Of a DNA stretch of 64,000 nucleotides, positions 39,181 through 49,088 are shown one piece after another. Position 1 is the first letter of the stretch; the number at the start of each line of letters is the position of its first letter. Made by a program: the position numbers and the translations under genes. The notes below the pieces were generated by a model. The model ran no database searches and was not told the origin of the DNA. It worked only from the letters and a program-made list of their open reading frames with translations. This DNA comes from Stenotrophomonas sp. 24(2023) (lineage in GTDB: Bacteria > Pseudomonadota > Gammaproteobacteria > Xanthomonadales > Xanthomonadaceae): the NCBI RefSeq assembly GCF_030913365.1, contig NZ_CP133160.1, forward strand, positions 1,736,001 to 1,800,000, written 5' to 3'.

Positions 39181-39432
39181 ATGGGCATCATCATCTGGCT
39201 GATCGTCGGCGGCATCGTGGGCTGGCTGGCCAGCATCATCATGAGGCGCGACGCCCAGCAGGGCATCATCCTCAACGTCGTGGTGGGCATCGTCGGCGCG
39301 TTGATCGCCGGCTGGCTGTTCGGTGGCGGCATCAACGAGGCCATCACCATCCGCACCTTCCTGTTCTCGCTGATCGGCGCGGTGATCCTGCTGGCGATCG
39401 TCAACCTGTTCACCCGCAAGAGCATACGGTGA
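39181..39432 (+). CDS. GlsB/YeaQ/YmgE-family membrane protein
   Basis: 83 residues, three hydrophobic segments (MGIIIWLIVGGIVGWLASII, IILNVVVGIVGALIAGWLF and FLFSLIGAVILLAIVNLFTR). The glycine-rich MGIIIWLIVGGIVGWLA start and RRDAQQGIILNVVVGIVGAL define the transglycosylase-associated/YeaQ family, linked with general stress. ATG preceded by GGAGGCGTGACC (ribosome site GGAGG). Divergent from the phosphopantetheinyl transferase, convergent with xthA. Confidence 0.92.
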   Translation: MGIIIWLIVGGIVGWLASIIMRRDAQQGIILNVVVGIVGALIAGWLFGGGINEAITIRTFLFSLIGAVILLAIVNLFTRKSIR

Positions 39433-39469
39433 ACCGAGCGACCGCGCCGGGCGTGGCCCGGCGTGGTCG

Positions 39470-40237
39470 TCAGCCGATCTGCACCCATGCCGGGGCGTGG
39501 TCGCTGGGCCGTTCCCAGGTGCGCGGTTCGCGGTCGATGCCCGAGGCCACGGCACTGGCCTTGAGCGCGTCGGACACCAGGGTCAGGTCGATGCGCAGGC
39601 CCAGGTTGCGGCGGAAGCCGGCGGCGCGGTAATCCCACCAGCTGAACACGCCGGCCTCCTCGTTGTGCAGGCGGAAGCCATCGTGCAGGCCCAGCTGCAG
39701 CAGCTTGTCCAGCGCCGCGCGTTCGGCGGTGGAAGTCAGGATATGGTTTTCATCCCACACCGCCGGGTCGTGCACATCGCGCGCGTCCGGGGCGATGTTG
39801 AAGTCGCCCAGCACGATCAGCTTCGGATGGCGCTGCAGTTCCTGCGCGATCCAGCCATGCACGGCCTCGAGCCAGCGCAGCTTGTAATCGTACTTGTCGG
39901 TGCCGATGTCCTGGCCGTTGACCACGTACAGGTTGATCACCCGCAGGTCACCGAAGGTACCGGCGATGACGCGCTTCTGCTCGTCCTCGAAGCCGGGAAT
40001 GCCGATCTGCACGTCCTGCGCCGGCTCGCGCGACAGCAGTGCCACGCCGTTGTAGGTCTTCTGGCCGGCGAACACGCTGCGGTAGCCGGCGGCGATCAGC
40101 GCCGCATCGGGGAACTTGTGGTCCTCCAGCTTGGTTTCCTGGATGCCGACGATGTCCGGGCCGAAGTCCTTGAGCCACTGCTCCAGGTGCGGCAGGCGGA
40201 CATTGAGCGAATTGACGTTCCACGAGGCGATTTTCAT
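39470..40237 (-). CDS. xthA: Exodeoxyribonuclease III
   Basis: 255 residues. Exonuclease-endonuclease-phosphatase fold: MKIASWNVNSLNVRLPHL (catalytic Asn), GIQETKLEDHKFP (Glu), LIVLGDFNIAPDARDVHDP (Asp-Asn), LGLRIDLTLVSDALK, and SDHAPAWVQIG (terminal Asp-His). Acts as the main AP endonuclease and 3'-5' exonuclease in base-excision repair. Complete and of family length. Confidence 0.95.
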   Translation of the reverse strand: MKIASWNVNSLNVRLPHLEQWLKDFGPDIVGIQETKLEDHKFPDAALIAAGYRSVFAGQKTYNGVALLSREPAQDVQIGIPGFEDEQKRVIAGTFGDLRVINLYVVNGQDIGTDKYDYKLRWLEAVHGWIAQELQRHPKLIVLGDFNIAPDARDVHDPAVWDENHILTSTAERAALDKLLQLGLHDGFRLHNEEAGVFSWWDYRAAGFRRNLGLRIDLTLVSDALKASAVASGIDREPRTWERPSDHAPAWVQIG

Positions 40238-40284
40238 GGGGGCATTCTACCCGGGTGGGCGGGGCTGGGCGCCCATGCACCCCG

Positions 40285-40386
40285 GTAGTCGCCAACCTGG
40301 GTTGGCGCCGAGGCCCCACGCGTGCCAACCCAGGTTGGCACCTACCGGAACCTGGTCCCGTCGGTAGAGCCACGCCATGCGTGGCT
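40285..40386. repeat. REP pair of a second GTAG family plus one SMAG copy
   Basis: GTAGTCGCCAACCTGGGTTG (40285 on) and its inverted partner ending CACCTAC (40322-40345) form a head-out inverted pair. Their CCAACCTGGGTTGG stem is different from SMAG but keeps GTAG at both ends. A SMAG copy, GTAGAGCCACGCCATGCGTGG, follows at 40364-40386. The group fills the gap between xthA and the aldehyde dehydrogenase gene. Confidence 0.8.
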
Positions 40387-40396
40387 TCGCGTCGCT

Positions 40397-41806
40397 TCAG
40401 CGCACCAACAACCGCAACAGCCCCGCAATCTTCGTATACGGCGGTCGCAGCCGGTCGGTCACCGCCCAGCGCGGCTGCCACAGCACTGGCAGCAGGTGGC
40501 TCATGCGATCAAACCCGGCCCGGCCATGGTAGGCGCCCATGCCACTGGCCCCCACGCCACCAAACGGCAGGCCGTCGGCGGCGAAATGCAGCAGCGTGTC
40601 ATTCACCGTAACCCCACCGGCCACCACCTGGCCGAGGATGCGCTCGACCGTGGCGCGGTCATCGCTGAACGGATACAGCGCCAGCGGCCGGTCACGCGCC
40701 ACTACCTGCGCCAGCGCCGCCTCCAGATCCGCATACGCGCGGACCGGCAGGATCGGCCCGAAGATCTCCTCGCGCATCAGGTCCAGGTCGTCCGGTGGGT
40801 CCAGCACCACGGTCGGTACCAGCAACCGCTCCCGGTCGGCACGCGCGGCATCGACCTGGGCCAGCGGGATGACCGGCACGCCACGCTCGCGCGCCTGCGC
40901 CAGATAGCCCTGCAGGCGCCGGTACTGGCCGTCGTTGATGATGCGCGTGTAGTCGGTGGCATCGCTGAAATCGCCGTAGCGTTGCCGTACCTGCTGCTGC
41001 AGCGCCTGCACGAATTCGCGCTGGCGTGCGGTGTCGATCAGCACGTAGTCCGGTGCGATGCAGGTCTGCCCGGCATTGAACCACTTGCCGGTGGCCAGCC
41101 GCGCGGCCGCCTTGTCCAGGGGGAAACCGCGGCAGACGATGGCCGGCGACTTGCCGCCCAGCTCCAGCGTGACCGGTACCAGGTGTTCGGCCGCGGCGGC
41201 CATCACCTTGCGCCCGACCGCGGTGGAGCCGGTGAACAGCAGATGGTCCAGCGGCAGGGCCGCCACCGCAGCGGCCACATCCGCCCCGCCCTGCACCACC
41301 GCCACGCGATCAGGCGGAAACACACTGGCCAGCAGATCGGCCAGGAATGCACTGGTGCGCGGGGTGTGTTCGGACGGCTTGAGCAGCACATGGTTGCCGG
41401 CGGCGATGGCGGTCGCCAGCGGCACCAGTGCCAGCGTGACCGGATAGTTCCAGGGCGAGATCACCCCGACCACGCCCAGCGGCGACGGTCGCAGCTGCGC
41501 GCGCGCCGGCCACAGCTTCCAGCCTGCCGATACGCGCTGCGGCTTCGACCAGCGGCGCAGGTGGCGGCGCAGGTGGTCGATGGCCGACAGCACGCTCATG
41601 CCATCGGCGATGCGTGATTCATCGTGTGAGCGATGGCCGAAATCATCGGCGATGGCGATGGCCATCTCATCCAGGCGCGCCTGCAGGGCCGCACGCAGGC
41701 GGCGCAGGTCGTCGTCGCGCTGGTCCAGCGAGGGACGCTGCGTCTGCCAGGCATGGCGCAGGGCCTGCAGGACGGCAGGGAGGTCGGCCGGGAAGGGGGT
41801 CGTCAT
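40397..41806 (-). CDS. Coniferyl-aldehyde-dehydrogenase-like NAD(P)-dependent aldehyde dehydrogenase
   Basis: 469 residues, ALDH superfamily. Conserved VGVISPWNYPVTLALVPLA and LLFTGSTAVGRKVMAAAAEH. The catalytic Glu is in TLELGGKSPAIV and the Cys in FNAGQTCIAPDYVL, and the C-terminal PFGGVGASGMGAYHGRAGFD is intact. Best fit is the CalB-like group that oxidises coniferyl or other long/aromatic aldehydes to acids, but substrate is not certain. Start MTTPFPADLP at 41806; the longer open frame covers an intergenic hairpin and is rejected. Confidence 0.88.
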   Translation of the reverse strand: MTTPFPADLPAVLQALRHAWQTQRPSLDQRDDDLRRLRAALQARLDEMAIAIADDFGHRSHDESRIADGMSVLSAIDHLRRHLRRWSKPQRVSAGWKLWPARAQLRPSPLGVVGVISPWNYPVTLALVPLATAIAAGNHVLLKPSEHTPRTSAFLADLLASVFPPDRVAVVQGGADVAAAVAALPLDHLLFTGSTAVGRKVMAAAAEHLVPVTLELGGKSPAIVCRGFPLDKAAARLATGKWFNAGQTCIAPDYVLIDTARQREFVQALQQQVRQRYGDFSDATDYTRIINDGQYRRLQGYLAQARERGVPVIPLAQVDAARADRERLLVPTVVLDPPDDLDLMREEIFGPILPVRAYADLEAALAQVVARDRPLALYPFSDDRATVERILGQVVAGGVTVNDTLLHFAADGLPFGGVGASGMGAYHGRAGFDRMSHLLPVLWQPRWAVTDRLRPPYTKIAGLLRLLVR

Positions 41807-41854
41807 GGGTCGACTATACGGCGTGCCGCGTTGACGGCGATTGACGCGCGCACC

Positions 41855-41894
41855 GGGGTCGGATGCCTTCCGCACGCGAAAGGGATCTGACCCC
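41855..41894. repeat. GGGGTC...GACCCC hairpin downstream of the transporter terminator
   Basis: Arms GGGGTCGGAT and ATCTGACCCC pair over ten positions (one G-T), with a partly paired CCTTC/GAAAGG inner section. Same GGGGYCAG theme as at 25853 and 31773. Lies between the aldehyde dehydrogenase start and the MFS gene terminator. Confidence 0.5.
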
Positions 41895-41906
41895 GGAAAC
41901 AAACAG

Positions 41907-41934
41907 AAAGGCCGCGGTCTGCACCGCGGCCTTT
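41907..41934 (-). terminator. Intrinsic terminator after the MFS transporter gene
   Basis: AAAGGCCGCGGT and ACCGCGGCCTTT form a perfect 12-bp stem with a 4-base loop, with CTGTTTGTTT after it on the minus strand. 23 bases after the MFS stop. Confidence 0.82.
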
Positions 41935-41957
41935 CCTTCATCCTCTGCAACCACCGG

Positions 41958-43622
41958 TTACTTGGTGATGTCCACGTCCTTGGTTTCCTTCAGGAGCAGG
42001 CCGCCCACCACCACCGACATCAGCGCGATGATGATCGGGTACCACAGGCCGTAGTACAGGTTGCCGGTACCGGCCACCAGCGCGAAGGAAATCGCCGGCA
42101 GGAAGCCACCGAACCAGCCGTTGCCGATGTGGTATGGCAGCGACATCGAGGTGTAGCGGATGCGGGTCGGGAACAGTTCGACCAGGTAGGCGGCGATCGG
42201 GCCGTAGACCATGGTCACGTACAGCACCAGCAGCCACAGCATGAAGATCGTACCGGCGTAGTTGATGCGGGCACCGTCGGCCTTGGCCGGGTAGCCAGCG
42301 CTGGTCAGGGCGCCCTTCAGCTCGGCACCGAAGGCATCACCCTTGGCCTTGCCTTCGTCCTTGGTCAGGCCAGCGGCTTCATACGAGGTGACCTGGCTGC
42401 TGCCCACGCTCACCACGGCCAGCGAACCCGGGGCGGCCGGCTGCACGTCGTAGGGCACGCCAGCCTTGGTCAGCGCGGCGGTGGCCACGTCGCAGGAGCT
42501 GGTGAACTTGCGCATGCCCACCGGATCGAACTGGAACGAGCAGGTGGCCGGATCGGCGATGACCAGTGCCGGCGAGGAAGCGCGGGCTTCTTCGATGGCC
42601 GGATTGGCGAAGTGGGTCAGGCCCTTGAAGATCGGGATGTAGGTGATGGCCGCCAGCAGGCAGCCGGCCAGGATGATCTTCTTGCGGCCGATGCGGTCGG
42701 ACAGCCAGCCGAAGAAGATGAAGAACGGCACGCCCAGCGCCAGCGCGCCGGCGATCAGCAGGTAGGACGTGGTGGCATCCACCTTGAGCATGCTGCTCAG
42801 GAAGAACAGCGCATAGAACTGGCCGCCGTACCAGACCACGGCCTGGCCGGCAGCCGCGCCGAGCAGGACCAGCAGCATCAGCTTCAGGTTGCCGCCCTTG
42901 AGGCTGTCACGGAACGGGGTCTTGGAACCCTTGCCCTCGGCCTTCATCTGCTGGAACAGCGGCGACTCGCTCAGCTGCAGGCGGATCCACACCGAAATGC
43001 CCAGCAGCAGGATCGAGACCAGGAACGGAATGCGCCAGCCCCAGGCTTCGAAGGCTTCGTTGCCCAGGAAGTAGCGGCAGGCCAGGATGATCAGCAGCGA
43101 CATGAACAGGCCCAGCGTGGCGGTGCACTGGATGAAGCTGGTGTACAGGCCGCGCTTGTCATCCGGCGCATGCTCGGCCACGTAGGTGGCCGCACCGCCG
43201 TACTCGCCGCCCATCGCCAGGCCCTGGGCCAGGCGCAGGATGATCAGGATCACCGGGGCGGCGAAGCCGATCGAGGCATAGTTGGGCAGCACGCCGACCA
43301 GGAAGGTCGAGATGCCCATGATGAGGATGGTCACCAGGAAGGTGTACTTGCGGCCGATGCGGTCGCCGAGGCTGCCGAAGAAGGCCGCGCCGAACGGGCG
43401 CACGAAGAAGCCGGCGGCGAAGGCCAACAGCGCGAAGATCATGCTGGTGGTTTCATTGAAACCACTGAAGAACTGCTTGGCGATGATGGCCGCGAGCGAG
43501 CCATACAGGAAGAAGTCATACCATTCGAACACCGTGCCAAGGCTCGACGCGAAGATGACCTTCTTGTGGCCTTTGGTCAGGGTGCCCGCGGCGTTGTGCG
43601 CGGTGCTGGGTGTGCTGGACAT
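41958..43622 (-). CDS. MFS transporter of the metabolite:H+ symporter (ProP/ShiA-like) family, with a large loop insertion
   Basis: 554 residues. Twelve-helix MFS with SSLGTVFEWYDFFLYGSLAA and the loop motif GSLGDRIGRKY (residues 84-93), typical of the MHS subfamily that takes up organic acids, proline/betaine or aromatic acids with protons. Between helices nine and ten, residues about 338-455 form a 115-residue polar insertion with two Cys (361, 377) that ordinary MHS proteins of about 430-450 residues lack. Start set at 43622, 6 bases after GGAGGGGAAG. Followed by an intrinsic terminator; a porin gene lies upstream on the same strand, then acs divergently. Substrate unknown; a carboxylate is plausible. 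Confidence 0.88.
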   Translation of the reverse strand: MSSTPSTAHNAAGTLTKGHKKVIFASSLGTVFEWYDFFLYGSLAAIIAKQFFSGFNETTSMIFALLAFAAGFFVRPFGAAFFGSLGDRIGRKYTFLVTILIMGISTFLVGVLPNYASIGFAAPVILIILRLAQGLAMGGEYGGAATYVAEHAPDDKRGLYTSFIQCTATLGLFMSLLIILACRYFLGNEAFEAWGWRIPFLVSILLLGISVWIRLQLSESPLFQQMKAEGKGSKTPFRDSLKGGNLKLMLLVLLGAAAGQAVVWYGGQFYALFFLSSMLKVDATTSYLLIAGALALGVPFFIFFGWLSDRIGRKKIILAGCLLAAITYIPIFKGLTHFANPAIEEARASSPALVIADPATCSFQFDPVGMRKFTSSCDVATAALTKAGVPYDVQPAAPGSLAVVSVGSSQVTSYEAAGLTKDEGKAKGDAFGAELKGALTSAGYPAKADGARINYAGTIFMLWLLVLYVTMVYGPIAAYLVELFPTRIRYTSMSLPYHIGNGWFGGFLPAISFALVAGTGNLYYGLWYPIIIALMSVVVGGLLLKETKDVDITK

Positions 43623-43654
43623 GGACGCTTCCCCTCCGAAGCAATCGTTGTTGG

Positions 43655-43711
43655 CAGGTGCCGGCATGGGCCGACACCCGTGTTTCTGTAGGTGCCGACC
43701 TTGGCCGGCAC
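43655..43711. repeat. GTAG-type palindromes between porin and transporter genes
   Basis: Two related stems: GGTGCCGGCATGGGCCGACACC (from about 43657) and, with GTAG head, GTAGGTGCCGACCTTGGCCG plus its end GCAC (43688-43711). They occupy the 93-base gap between porin and MFS genes, on the same strand, and may end or stabilise the porin message. Confidence 0.6.
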
Positions 43712-43715
43712 TCGG

Positions 43716-45137
43716 CTAGAAGCTGTATTTCGTGGTGAACTGCAGGCGGGTGATGTCACCCTTGGTGCCGTTCTCGATCTCGCGGCGGCCGAACATCAGC
43801 TCGGCACCCACGTCGACCTTGGGCAAGGGTGAATAGAAGATGTTGCCGCGGATGCTCTGCACGCTCTTGGTGACCAGCGGGCCGAGGCTGCCATCGTTGT
43901 CGTAGTCGCTGCGCGCGTAGATCAGGTTGGTGCGCAGCTTCGGCGTGAAGGCATGGCGCCAGCCGACATAGCCGGCGATCACCCCGGTCGGGTTCAGTTC
44001 GTCGCGGGCGATGTCATAGGCGGTATCGGCGGTGACCCCCAGGCCGATGTAGCGGGCGATGCCTTCGCCGCCGGTCAGCTGGTAATGCAGGGTATCGCTG
44101 TCACCCATCACCCACTTGCCGCCCAGGGTCAGGCCGCCGGCCACCTTGTCGGCCTTGGCGCCGGTGGCCTGGTTGTCCACCTTCAGCTGGCGGACCAGGC
44201 CGCCGACCCCGAAGGTGCCCCAGCCGCCCTTCCAGCCGTAGCGCAGGGTCAGGTCGGGCAGGCCACCGCGGTCGGAGTTGGCGCTGGCGTTGGTCCAGGC
44301 ACCGGTGACCGGGTTGCGGGTGCCGGTCAGCGTGGTGGTTTCCGGGTTTTCCAGGGCCACGCTGAAACCGCCCTGGGTGTAGCGGATCTGTGCCTGGCGC
44401 ACGAAGATCGTGCCGTCGGTCGGGCCCACGAAGTCCACCGCCTCCGGCAGCGCGGCCGCATCCATGAAGTTGGACCAGGTCTGGCCGGCCAGCCAGTTGT
44501 TCCAGTACATGTAGGCGTGGCGCAGGGTCACGCCATAGGTGTTGGTGGCGGTCTGGTTGCCCAGCGAATTGCCGAAGAAGTCCATTTCGAACAGCGCACC
44601 GGCCTTGTTGCCGCCTTCGGTGACGGTGTCGATGCCCAGGTTGAAGCGCGAGAACTTGGCGTGGGCATTGAAATCGGTGCCCGAGCGGCGGCCGTTGCCG
44701 CCGGCGCCTGCAACCGGCGTCTGTCCGGGCAGGTACAGCGCGCGGCCGGTGGCGTCGTCGGCCAGCTGGCCATCGCTGGTCTGGGTGGCCAGGAAATCGG
44801 CCTTGATGAAACCACCGATCTTGACCGTGGTGCCCGGTGCGGCGCCTGGGGTCAGGGTGGTGATCTGGATCGGCTGCTTGCCCGCCGGCACGGCCGGCTT
44901 CTGTTCGGCCTGCACCGTCCTCACTTCGGTGACGGCCTGCTGGGTCTGCGTGATCTGGGTCTGCTGCTGTTGCTGCGCCCCCAGCAGCAGCTGGACCTGG
45001 CGTTCCAGCTCGGCAACGCGTGCTTCCAGCGCTTTCTCTTTGGCGGTGTCGGCCAATGCCATGCCCGGTGCGACCAGGGCGACCAGCAGGCAGGCCGCCA
45101 AGGGGTTGCGCACGGCTTTCAACGTACGGTGGCTCAT
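43716..45137 (-). CDS. DcaP-like trimeric outer-membrane porin
   Basis: 473 residues. Signal peptide ending PGMALA; then a coiled coil of about 45 residues ([20 protein letters not shown] and a Gln-rich continuation), then a beta-barrel beginning [20 protein letters not shown] and ending with the outer-membrane C-terminus TTKYSF. N-terminal coiled coil plus GGFIKADF is the DcaP arrangement; DcaP porins admit dicarboxylates and similar anions. Start [11 protein letters not shown] at 45137 with GGAGAGAGGG before it. Forms a probable uptake pair with the downstream MFS transporter; divergent from acs. Confidence 0.85.
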   Translation of the reverse strand: MSHRTLKAVRNPLAACLLVALVAPGMALADTAKEKALEARVAELERQVQLLLGAQQQQQTQITQTQQAVTEVRTVQAEQKPAVPAGKQPIQITTLTPGAAPGTTVKIGGFIKADFLATQTSDGQLADDATGRALYLPGQTPVAGAGGNGRRSGTDFNAHAKFSRFNLGIDTVTEGGNKAGALFEMDFFGNSLGNQTATNTYGVTLRHAYMYWNNWLAGQTWSNFMDAAALPEAVDFVGPTDGTIFVRQAQIRYTQGGFSVALENPETTTLTGTRNPVTGAWTNASANSDRGGLPDLTLRYGWKGGWGTFGVGGLVRQLKVDNQATGAKADKVAGGLTLGGKWVMGDSDTLHYQLTGGEGIARYIGLGVTADTAYDIARDELNPTGVIAGYVGWRHAFTPKLRTNLIYARSDYDNDGSLGPLVTKSVQSIRGNIFYSPLPKVDVGAELMFGRREIENGTKGDITRLQFTTKYSF

Positions 45138-45428
45138 GTTGCCCTCTCTCCCAAGTGGCAAGGTGATGCCGCGCGTGGGGCACGGTCGGGCCGAGACTGC
45201 GGCGCGTCCGCGCGCACCGGCTATTGGCCATTGGTCGAACGCCTGGCGCGCCGCAGGGGCCTGCGCACGGTGCGGCCACGGCTGCGCCTGCCTTGCCACT
45301 GCAGGCCTTTCGACCATCGTCTAAGCAGGGTGGTGACGCGACCGGGGGTGGATGGGGCAAACTGGTGGGGATCGGTCGCCGCGATGCTGCGACCGCACAT
45401 ACAAAGTCAACGTGCGAGTGAGGGTGCC
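45138..45428. promoter_or_regulatory. Shared divergent control region of the porin and acs genes
   Basis: 291 bases with no gene. It carries leaders and promoters for both directions. A GGTCGC (45374-45379) and GCGACC (45389-45394) inverted repeat with 9-base spacer lies 35-55 bases before acs and is a candidate operator. No other structure I can support. Confidence 0.5.
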
Positions 45429-47372
<1,944 letters not shown>

Positions 47373-47444
47373 CGCAACACCCGGGGTGAGGCCTTGCCAC
47401 CAGGACAGGCCCACCCCGACCGGTTTCCCCCACGGTTGCCCCCC

Positions 47445-48110
47445 ATGACCACCCTCCTGATTGCCGATGACCACCCGCTGTTCCGCGAAGCCCTGCGCGG
47501 CGCCGTACAGCGGGTCATCCCCGGCGTGCAGCTGTTTGAAGCCGACAGCGTGGAAGCGCTGTACGCGCTGGCCGACCAGCACAACGATGCCGACCTGGTC
47601 CTGATGGACCTCAACATGCCCGGCGCCCAGGGCTTCAATGCCCTGGTGCACATGCGCTCGCTGCACCCGCACCTGCCGGTGGTGGTGGTGTCCGCGCGCG
47701 AAGAACCGACGGTGATGCGGCGTGCGCTGGACCACGGTGCATTCGGCTTCATTCCCAAATCCGCCGATTCGGACACCATCGGCCACGCCCTGGGCACCAT
47801 CCTCGATGGCGAGACCTGGGCCCCGCCGGAAGCGCACAACGTACCGCCGACCGGGCGCGAGGAGCGCGAGGTGGGCCAGCGCCTGCGTGAACTGACCCCG
47901 CAGCAGTTCCGCGTCCTGCAGATGCTCGGTGCCGGCCGCCTGAACAAGCAGATCGCTTACGACCTCAACGTGTCCGAAGCGACCATCAAGGCGCACGTCA
48001 CCGCGATCCTGCGCAAGCTCGGCGTGACCAACCGCACCCAGGCGGTGCTGATGGCCGGCAAGCTGGCCATCGACGACGACGCCATCGTGCTGCCGCCGGA
48101 AGAAGATTGA
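47445..48110 (+). CDS. crbR: LuxR/NarL-family response regulator, CrbR-like
   Basis: 221 residues. Receiver domain with acidic pair in LLIADDHPLFREA, phospho-acceptor Asp55 in VLMDLNMPGAQGF, and Lys in FGFIPKSAD. The output domain (about 150-210) is a LuxR helix-turn-helix, LTPQQFRVLQMLGAGRLNKQ then VSEATIKAHVTAILRKLGV. Adjacency to acs and to an SLC5-linked hybrid kinase (49089-52547) makes it the likely CrbR/ErdR-type activator of acetate metabolism. ATG at 47445 starts directly at the domain. Name given by context and similarity from memory, not by a search. Confidence 0.85.
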   Translation: MTTLLIADDHPLFREALRGAVQRVIPGVQLFEADSVEALYALADQHNDADLVLMDLNMPGAQGFNALVHMRSLHPHLPVVVVSAREEPTVMRRALDHGAFGFIPKSADSDTIGHALGTILDGETWAPPEAHNVPPTGREEREVGQRLRELTPQQFRVLQMLGAGRLNKQIAYDLNVSEATIKAHVTAILRKLGVTNRTQAVLMAGKLAIDDDAIVLPPEED

Positions 48111-48112
48111 GG

Positions 48113-48135
48113 GTAGCGCCGGCCGCTGGCCGGCA
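48113..48135. repeat. GTAG-headed palindrome after the response-regulator gene
   Basis: GTAG followed by CGCCGGCCGCTGGCCGGCA, a REP-type hairpin two bases after the stop. Between it and the riboswitch (48136-48271) I see only promoter-like sequence for mntP. Confidence 0.6.
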
Positions 48136-48271
48136 ATCGCCTGCAACCGTCCCGGCAGGTGCCACGCTTGCCCGGCACGCGTCTGCTTCGCCCTGATATA
48201 GCCTGCGCTATGAAAACCAGCCGGACCTGCGCGTTTACCCGGAAATGCGCCACGTACAAACCGCGGTGCTA

Positions 48272-48390
48272 AGCTTCGCGTCCCCTTGGGGAGTAGCCGG
48301 ATTCCTTCGCAGGAATCGTCCACGTCAACATACTCGGCCAGTGCGCCGTGGCGTGGACAACCATGATGGTTGGCGAGACCAGCGGCCCGC
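48272..48390 (+). promoter_or_regulatory. yybP-ykoY manganese riboswitch
   Basis: Conserved aptamer segments occur in the right order: CCCCTTGGGGAGTAGCC (48282-48298), then GTCAACATACTCGGCC near 48324-48339, and GGCGAGACCAGCGGCCC near 48372-48388. This is the Mn2+-sensing yybP-ykoY class, whose usual target, mntP, follows. A GC-rich hairpin, CGGCCCGCGCGC pairing with GCGCGAGCGTGGGCCG (about 48382-48428), lies between aptamer and ATG and is probably the expression platform. Confidence 0.9.
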
Positions 48391-48458
48391 GCGCGCAACA
48401 TCAGGTTGGGCGCGAGCGTGGGCCGTGCGTCCGTCCTTGCCCGGCCTTCGATTGCCCC

Positions 48459-49034
48459 ATGTCTCCTGTTTCGATCCTCCTGATCGGCTTTGCCATGTCC
48501 ACCGATGCCTTCGCTGCGGCGATCGGCAAAGGCGCTGCCATGCGCAAGCCCGTGTTCCGTGATGCACTGCGCGCCGGCCTCATCTTCGGCGTCATCGAAG
48601 CCATCACGCCGGTCATCGGCTGGCTGCTCGGCCGCGCCGCGCTGCAGTACGTGGAAGCCTTCGACCACTGGATCGCCTTCGGCCTGCTGGCCGCGCTGGG
48701 CGTGCACATGATCATCAATGGTGTACGCCCGGACAGTGCCGGCGATGATGAAGACCCTTCCCAGCACCATGGCTTCTGGAAGCTGGCGCTGACCGGCTTT
48801 GCCACCAGCATCGACGCGATGGCCGTCGGTATCGGGCTGGCCTTCATGGATGTGCATATCGGCGTGATGGCCGCCGTCATCGGCCTGTGCACGCTGACCA
48901 TGGTCACCGCCGGCATCATGCTCGGCCGCGTGCTGGGCAGCATGGTCGGCAAGCGCGCGGAGATCATCGGTGGCGTGATCCTGGTGATCATCGGCGCCAC
49001 GATCCTGTACGAGCACCTGCACGCGGTGGGGTAA
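48459..49034 (+). CDS. mntP: Manganese efflux pump MntP
   Basis: 191 residues, six helices in two inverted repeats of three. The paired signatures [15 protein letters not shown] (helix 1) and [16 protein letters not shown] (helix 4) supply the metal-site Asp residues. Other blocks are [13 protein letters not shown] and GAATILYE-like end [15 protein letters not shown]. Exports Mn2+ across the inner membrane. Preceded by a Mn riboswitch, so induced by manganese. Lies between crbR and the convergent crbS-like gene but appears to have its own control. Confidence 0.95.
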   Translation: MSPVSILLIGFAMSTDAFAAAIGKGAAMRKPVFRDALRAGLIFGVIEAITPVIGWLLGRAALQYVEAFDHWIAFGLLAALGVHMIINGVRPDSAGDDEDPSQHHGFWKLALTGFATSIDAMAVGIGLAFMDVHIGVMAAVIGLCTLTMVTAGIMLGRVLGSMVGKRAEIIGGVILVIIGATILYEHLHAVG

Positions 49035-49088
49035 GGCCGGCACCCACGCCGGGCTGTGACCTGCAGGTAGCCGCCCGGCAGCTGGCCG

